Positions 60,574 through 64,000 of a DNA stretch of 64,000 bases are shown in pieces. The position numbers and the translations under genes are program-made. Position 1 is the first letter of the stretch. Every line of letters begins with the position of its first letter. Where the stretch lies: contig JADLFU010000044.1 in the NCBI GenBank assembly GCA_020849655.1, positions 1-64,000 on the forward strand. The letters are read 5' to 3'. Source of the stretch: Polyangiaceae bacterium. Lineage in GTDB: Bacteria > Myxococcota_A > Polyangia > Polyangiales > Polyangiaceae. Under the pieces are notes generated by a model. It saw only the letters and a list, made by a program, of their open reading frames with translations, searched no databases and was not told the DNA's origin.

Positions 60574-61754
60574 TCGTTCTTACCCATCTGATCGCGGAGC
60601 AGCTCGCTCTTCAGGAGGAAGCTGCCCTCGGTGACCACCGGCTCGCCGCTCCGCACGCCCCGCACGATCTCGGCGCGCCCGTGCGTCACCGCGCCCACCT
60701 CGACGGGGCGCATCGCGAAGCGACCGCGCGACAGCTCGACGAACACGAACGGCAGGCCGTCGACGCGCTGGACGGCCGTCCGCGCGACGGTGACCACGGG
60801 CTCCGACGCGGCGCCGTCCCGCGCGAGGACCGCCGTCGCGCTCATGCCCGGCTTCAGCGCGCGGTCGGGGTTCGCGAGCACGATCCGAGCGCGCAGCGAC
60901 TTCGTCGTCGGATCCACCATCGCGCCGAGCTGCTCGACCTTCCCCTCGAAGGTGCGGCCGGGCGCGGCCAGCACGGACACCTCCGCGCGATCGCCCTCGG
61001 CCACCCTCGGGACGAGCCGCTCGTGGACGTCGACGAGCAGCCACACCTCGTCGAGATCGGCGACGACGAACAGCGTGTCCGTCGGGCCCACCGTCTGCCC
61101 CACGCGCGCCGTCGCCTCGAGCACCGCGCCCGCGATCGGCGTCGTCAGGGTGACGTGGCTGCCGCCCGTGGACGAGGTCTTCGGATCGGGGACGCCGGCG
61201 CCGAACGCGCGCAGGCGCTCCTCGGTCGCGCGCAGCTGGATCTTCGCGACGCGCGCGTCGGTGCGCGCCGCGACCACCTCGCGCTCGGTCGTCGCGCGAG
61301 CCTCGACGAGCTTCAGCTCGCGCTCGACCTCGGTGTCGGCGCGTTGCTGCCGCGCGAGCGCCTCGAGGTAGTCGGCGCGCGCCTGGCCCACCTCGACGCT
61401 CTCGACCGACGCGAGCGCCGCGCCCGCCGCGACGCGCGCGCCGATCCGCGCCTGCACGCGCGTGATGCGCCCCGACGCCCTCGGGCCCACCCGCGCGACC
61501 CGGCCCGGCGCGACCTCGATCATGCCCGCGAGCGAGGTGGTCGACGTCGCGCGGGCCTCCACCGCGGGCTCGATCTTCAGCGCCGCCGCCGCGAGCTTCT
61601 CGTCGGCGAGCGAGATGATGTGCTCGCCTGGCCCTGGCGACGCGGGCGAGGACGCGGCAGGGGCGCTCGCGCGCTCGCCTGGCGGCGTCGGGGCGGCCTT
61701 GCAGCTCGCCGCCCCCGCCCCCAAGAGAGAGAGGAAGAGCCAGACTCCGCGCAC
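60570..61754 (-). CDS. RND efflux periplasmic adaptor (CusB/CzcB type), lipoprotein
   Basis: 394 residues from the GTG at 61754. The signal ends in GAASC (lipobox, C18). Barrel and lipoyl halves flank a long helical hairpin: GRVARVGPRASGRITRV, then ARADYLEALARQQRADTEVE as hairpin, TLTTPIAGAVLEATARVGQTV, and the beta-barrel LVDVHERLVPRVAEGDRAEV. It links the CusA-type pump to an outer-membrane channel. The lipid anchor is common in this family. Its start is divergent from the ion-channel gene, with 88 bp between. Confidence 0.9.
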   Translation of the reverse strand: MRGVWLFLSLLGAGAASCKAAPTPPGERASAPAASSPASPGPGEHIISLADEKLAAAALKIEPAVEARATSTTSLAGMIEVAPGRVARVGPRASGRITRVQARIGARVAAGAALASVESVEVGQARADYLEALARQQRADTEVERELKLVEARATTEREVVAARTDARVAKIQLRATEERLRAFGAGVPDPKTSSTGGSHVTLTTPIAGAVLEATARVGQTVGPTDTLFVVADLDEVWLLVDVHERLVPRVAEGDRAEVSVLAAPGRTFEGKVEQLGAMVDPTTKSLRARIVLANPDRALKPGMSATAVLARDGAASEPVVTVARTAVQRVDGLPFVFVELSRGRFAMRPVEVGAVTHGRAEIVRGVRSGEPVVTEGSFLLKSELLRDQMGKND

Positions 61755-61829
61755 GTCCGCCCCTCGTACCACGGCCGGCGCGGAGGCGTTCGATCCTTCC
61801 ACATTCCACACCCGACGATGGGTTCGAGG

Positions 61830-61835
61830 TAACCT
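61830..61835 (+). promoter_or_regulatory. Putative -10 box TAACCT before the ion-channel gene
   Basis: GGTAACCT ends 7 nt before the ATG at 61843, without a ribosome binding site between. The 88-bp divergent interval with the adaptor gene probably holds both promoters. Confidence 0.35.
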
Positions 61836-61842
61836 GGCGCCG

Positions 61843-63102
61843 ATGCGACGCTCGCGCTCGCCGTCCGACAGGCGGCGCTTCCTCTCGCCGCTGCACGCGC
61901 TGTGCGTCGTCGTGGCCGTCGTGCTCGGCGTCGCGATCTTCGCGTCGAAGGGCCGCGCGGCGCCGGCCGGGCCGCCCCTCGGCGTCGCGAGCGGTCGCCC
62001 GATGCCCGTCGCCGCGAGCGGTCGCCCGCCGATCACCTCGGCCAGCGCCGCGCCGCGGCCATCGGCCGCCCCCGCCGCGTCCGGCTCGGCCGCGCCCGCG
62101 GGCTCGGCCGCGTACGTCGAGCCGCTCAGCTACGCCGTCGAGCGCACAGCCGCGGACCTGCCGGCCGATCTCTCGGAGGAGCAGAAGCGCGCCCTCGGCG
62201 TCGGCATGCCGGGCGTGATGATCCAGCGCGAGGGCAAGTTCCGCTCGCCGTTCGCGCACCCGAGGTTCGGCGGCCCCGCGCACGTGCGCGTCGCGATGAC
62301 GCTGGCGGCCGTGCACGACTACGACATCCAGAAGGGCACCTACACCGCCGATTTCTACCTCACGCTGCTCAGCGACAAGGACATGCCCCCGCTCTCGCTC
62401 ATGTTCACGAACGGCAAGGAGGAGAGCAGCGTGAAGCTCGCCGACCTGCCGACGTTCAAGATGTACCGCTTCGTCGGCACGTTCTTTCATCCGGTCGATC
62501 TGCGCGGGTTCCCCGCCGACGCGCAGACGCTCTCGATCCAGATCGAGGCCCAGAACATGGGCATCGATCAGATCGTCTTCGAGGACGACGCCGACCACAC
62601 CTCGCTCGACGCGGGGTTCAGCGTGCCGGGCTGGGACATCGCGTCGCTGAGCGCGACGACCCGCAACCACTACTACCCGTCGAGGTTCCCGCACGACGAT
62701 CTCTACTACTCGCGGTACACGTTCGAGCTGGGGCTGGAGCGGTTCGGCACGTCGGCGATCTTCTCGGTGTTCGTGCCCGCGATCGTCATCGTGCTCATCT
62801 CGCTGCTCGGCATGTGGGTGCCGCCGACCGAGATGGAGGTGCGCAGCAACGCGGGCGCGCCGATGCTGGTCGGCGCCGTCCTGTTCCACTTCTCGCTGAT
62901 GCAGGCGCTGCCCGCCACGGGGTACCTGACGCGCGCCGACAAGCTGATGATCGCGGTCTACGCGTCGCTCGTGATGAACATGGTCTCGACGTGGTTCTTC
63001 TTCCTCGTCGACGAGGAGCGCTGGGATCTCGTGTTCCGAGTCGCGCGCACGCTGGTGCCCATCCTCACGGTGATCGCGATGGTGTCAGGCGTGGTACTTT
63101 GA
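61843..63102 (+). CDS. Pentameric ligand-gated ion channel (Cys-loop fold) homologue
   Basis: 419 residues. An N-terminal membrane signal (about 17-35) and a Pro/Ala/Ser linker (to about 90) precede a beta-rich extracellular domain (about 145-300): MTLAAVHDYDIQKGTYTADFYLTL, a PVDLRGFPADAQTLSIQIE strand pair and the last strand YTFELGLER. Four membrane helices follow: M1 303-325 with the conserved Pro (VFVPAIVIVL), M2 337-356, M3 364-388 (LTRADKLMIAVYASL) and M4 399-418. This is the fold of GLIC/ELIC-type bacterial channels. There is no Cys pair in the loop region, as usual in bacteria. Ligand and ion selectivity are unknown. Confidence 0.85.
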   Translation: MRRSRSPSDRRRFLSPLHALCVVVAVVLGVAIFASKGRAAPAGPPLGVASGRPMPVAASGRPPITSASAAPRPSAAPAASGSAAPAGSAAYVEPLSYAVERTAADLPADLSEEQKRALGVGMPGVMIQREGKFRSPFAHPRFGGPAHVRVAMTLAAVHDYDIQKGTYTADFYLTLLSDKDMPPLSLMFTNGKEESSVKLADLPTFKMYRFVGTFFHPVDLRGFPADAQTLSIQIEAQNMGIDQIVFEDDADHTSLDAGFSVPGWDIASLSATTRNHYYPSRFPHDDLYYSRYTFELGLERFGTSAIFSVFVPAIVIVLISLLGMWVPPTEMEVRSNAGAPMLVGAVLFHFSLMQALPATGYLTRADKLMIAVYASLVMNMVSTWFFFLVDEERWDLVFRVARTLVPILTVIAMVSGVVL

Positions 63103-63110
63103 GCGCCCCG

Positions 63111-63752
63111 ATGGATTCGTCGATCCTCGACCCCGCGCCGGCCGTGGCGCCTGCGCCGACGCTGCCCGAGGCCCGCGCCCCCCGCGCGCCCTGGATCGCG
63201 CTCGGCCTGGGCGTCGGCGTCGCGGCGGGCTTCGCGGCCGGCTACTACGCTGGCGCCGAGCGCATCCGCGAAGATCTCCGTCACCCCTTCAAGCCGGCGC
63301 CGGTCGTCAGCGCGACGCCCTCCGCGACGCCGTCGGGCAAGGCGCCGAGCCCGTCGCCGAAGCCGGGCGCGCTCGTGATGGCCCCGCTGCCGCTCGCCGC
63401 GTCGCGGCGCCTGCTCGCGAAGCAGACGACCGACGACAAGGTGGTGGTCGTGGTCGCCGCCGTCGGCCGCGGCGACGCCGGGCCCGAGCTGCACCTCAGC
63501 GTGAAGAACCGCGGCGACTGCGTCGTCACCGCCGTCGAGGGCGTGGCCTATGGGTTCGACCCTGACGGCGACTCCACCGCGATGAACCTCGGCGGCAAGC
63601 ACTACCTCGCGTTCTCGCACGCGGAGCTGGCGCTGAAGCCGGGGGCCGGCACCGTGCTCAGCTCGCCCGCGCCGCACGCCGAGATCGCGAACATGGCCCT
63701 CGCGCAGATCGACCGCGTCGTGTGCCAGGACGGCCGCACGTTCCAGCGTTGA
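63111..63752 (+). CDS. Single-pass membrane protein, possible partner of the ion-channel homologue
   Basis: 213 residues, starting 8 bp after the channel gene stop, so co-transcription is likely. A Pro/Ala-rich cytosolic start leads to one membrane segment (about 28-48, IALGLGVGVAAGFAAGYYAG), a Ser/Pro/Lys spacer and a beta-rich domain (about 95-213) with two Cys (RGDCVVTAV and VVCQDGRTF) that may form a disulfide. The domain resembles small immunoglobulin-like or DUF4352-like beta-sandwich domains, but I do not recognise it. Topology puts it on the same side as the channel's sensor domain. Confidence 0.7.
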   Translation: MDSSILDPAPAVAPAPTLPEARAPRAPWIALGLGVGVAAGFAAGYYAGAERIREDLRHPFKPAPVVSATPSATPSGKAPSPSPKPGALVMAPLPLAASRRLLAKQTTDDKVVVVVAAVGRGDAGPELHLSVKNRGDCVVTAVEGVAYGFDPDGDSTAMNLGGKHYLAFSHAELALKPGAGTVLSSPAPHAEIANMALAQIDRVVCQDGRTFQR

Positions 63753-63768
63753 GCGGCTCGCCGGGTCT

Positions 63769-64000
63769 TCAGTCGCGGCGCATCCAGGGACAGATCTTGA
63801 TGAGGTCCGCGTAGGGCTTGCGCAGGCAGCGGTAGCCGGCCTTCTGGCCGTGCAGGGTGACGTCGCCGCACTCCTGGATCTTCTCGAACGACGCCGTGTC
63901 GCCGGCCTGCGGGGGGCGGTCGCAGTCCGCGACCTTCGTGATGTCCCAGCGATAGAACCCGCGCGCGTCCCACGCGGTGCGCACCTCGGCGACGAGCATC
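63769..64000 (-). CDS. Hypothetical protein, 5' end cut by window edge
   Basis: 77 codons are visible, ending with a TGA at 63769-63771. The frame is open to the right edge, so the true start is probably outside. Four Cys (in VADCDRPP, IQECGDV, GYRCLRK and IKICPWM) are spaced along the segment, suggesting disulfides and an exported protein. Family not recognised. It is convergent with the membrane-protein gene. Confidence 0.6.
   Translation of the reverse strand, partial: MLVAEVRTAWDARGFYRWDITKVADCDRPPQAGDTASFEKIQECGDVTLHGQKAGYRCLRKPYADLIKICPWMRRD

Noticed and set aside
57358-60591. 1077-codon plus-strand open frame
   Set aside because: It mirrors cusA on the opposite strand, is rich in His, Arg and Asp from reversed codons, and has no recognisable motif.

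Overview
The window is very GC-rich DNA, with nearly every third codon position G or C. GTG and TTG starts are frequent, and many neighbouring genes overlap by a stop/start tetranucleotide (GTGA, ATGA, TTGA). Together with three Ser/Thr kinases, a PP2C phosphatase, hybrid histidine kinases, many Gly/Ala/Ser-rich surface lipoproteins, two sulfatase-modifying-type lipoproteins and one C-terminal tail of MYXO-CTERM type, this points to the chromosome of a myxobacterium, probably of the Polyangiales/Sorangiineae side. No rRNA gene is present, so that placement is inference.

Layout. 1-1118: window-edge lipoprotein (minus strand), a disordered stretch where coding switches strand, and a 5'-truncated gene tail. 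1115-9010: a mostly co-directional run with a lipoprotein, beta-CASP nuclease, pyrH, a PNGase F-like lipoprotein, a nitrilase-family amidase, an NAD-dependent epimerase and purE-purK. 9056-17752: divergent subtilase and RNase HI, pyruvate kinase with a coupled Ser/Thr kinase, a 42-residue basic protein, an AmgK-type kinase, glutathione synthase, a DUF3293 protein and a YfiH-type protein. 17753-20026: a lipoprotein plus about 1 kb of dead transposase pieces and a copied fragment of the yfiH end. 20027-33856: cystathionine beta-synthase, OPT transporter, yebC with a PP2C phosphatase, a histidine kinase, aroE, a nucleotidyltransferase/small-protein pair, a Ser/Thr kinase with an altered catalytic loop, a dead nucleotidyltransferase, the kefF-kefC pair and pirin. 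33777-42704: rsmI with an RpoH-like sigma factor, a pair of complex histidine kinases, an FGE-like lipoprotein, a CAT-anticodon tRNA, a zinc-ribbon coiled-coil protein coupled to a zinc-ribbon Ser/Thr kinase, and yqgE. 42780-51276: an M16 protease pair, a lysozyme-like surface protein, a repeat-bearing lipoprotein, a methyltransferase and a GH15 enzyme. 51277-52824: four different mobile-element or defence-gene remnants packed together. 52825-64000: an AGPS-like flavoenzyme, a TPR/PEGA-like envelope protein, a second FGE-like lipoprotein, DUF2277, the CusBA efflux genes, a pentameric ligand-gated ion channel homologue with a small membrane partner, and a gene cut by the right edge.

How it works together. 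Housekeeping genes for nucleotides (pyrH, purEK), sulfur and glutathione (CBS, gshB, KefFC) and the cell envelope (YfiH, AmgK-like, GH25, M16) are mixed with signalling genes and surface lipoproteins. The most unusual items are the ligand-gated ion channel homologue, a recurrent TAnnnT box 5-13 nt upstream of start codons that suggests near-leaderless transcripts, a kinase lacking its catalytic-loop Asn, a yebC frame with no stop codon, and small clusters of decayed mobile DNA.
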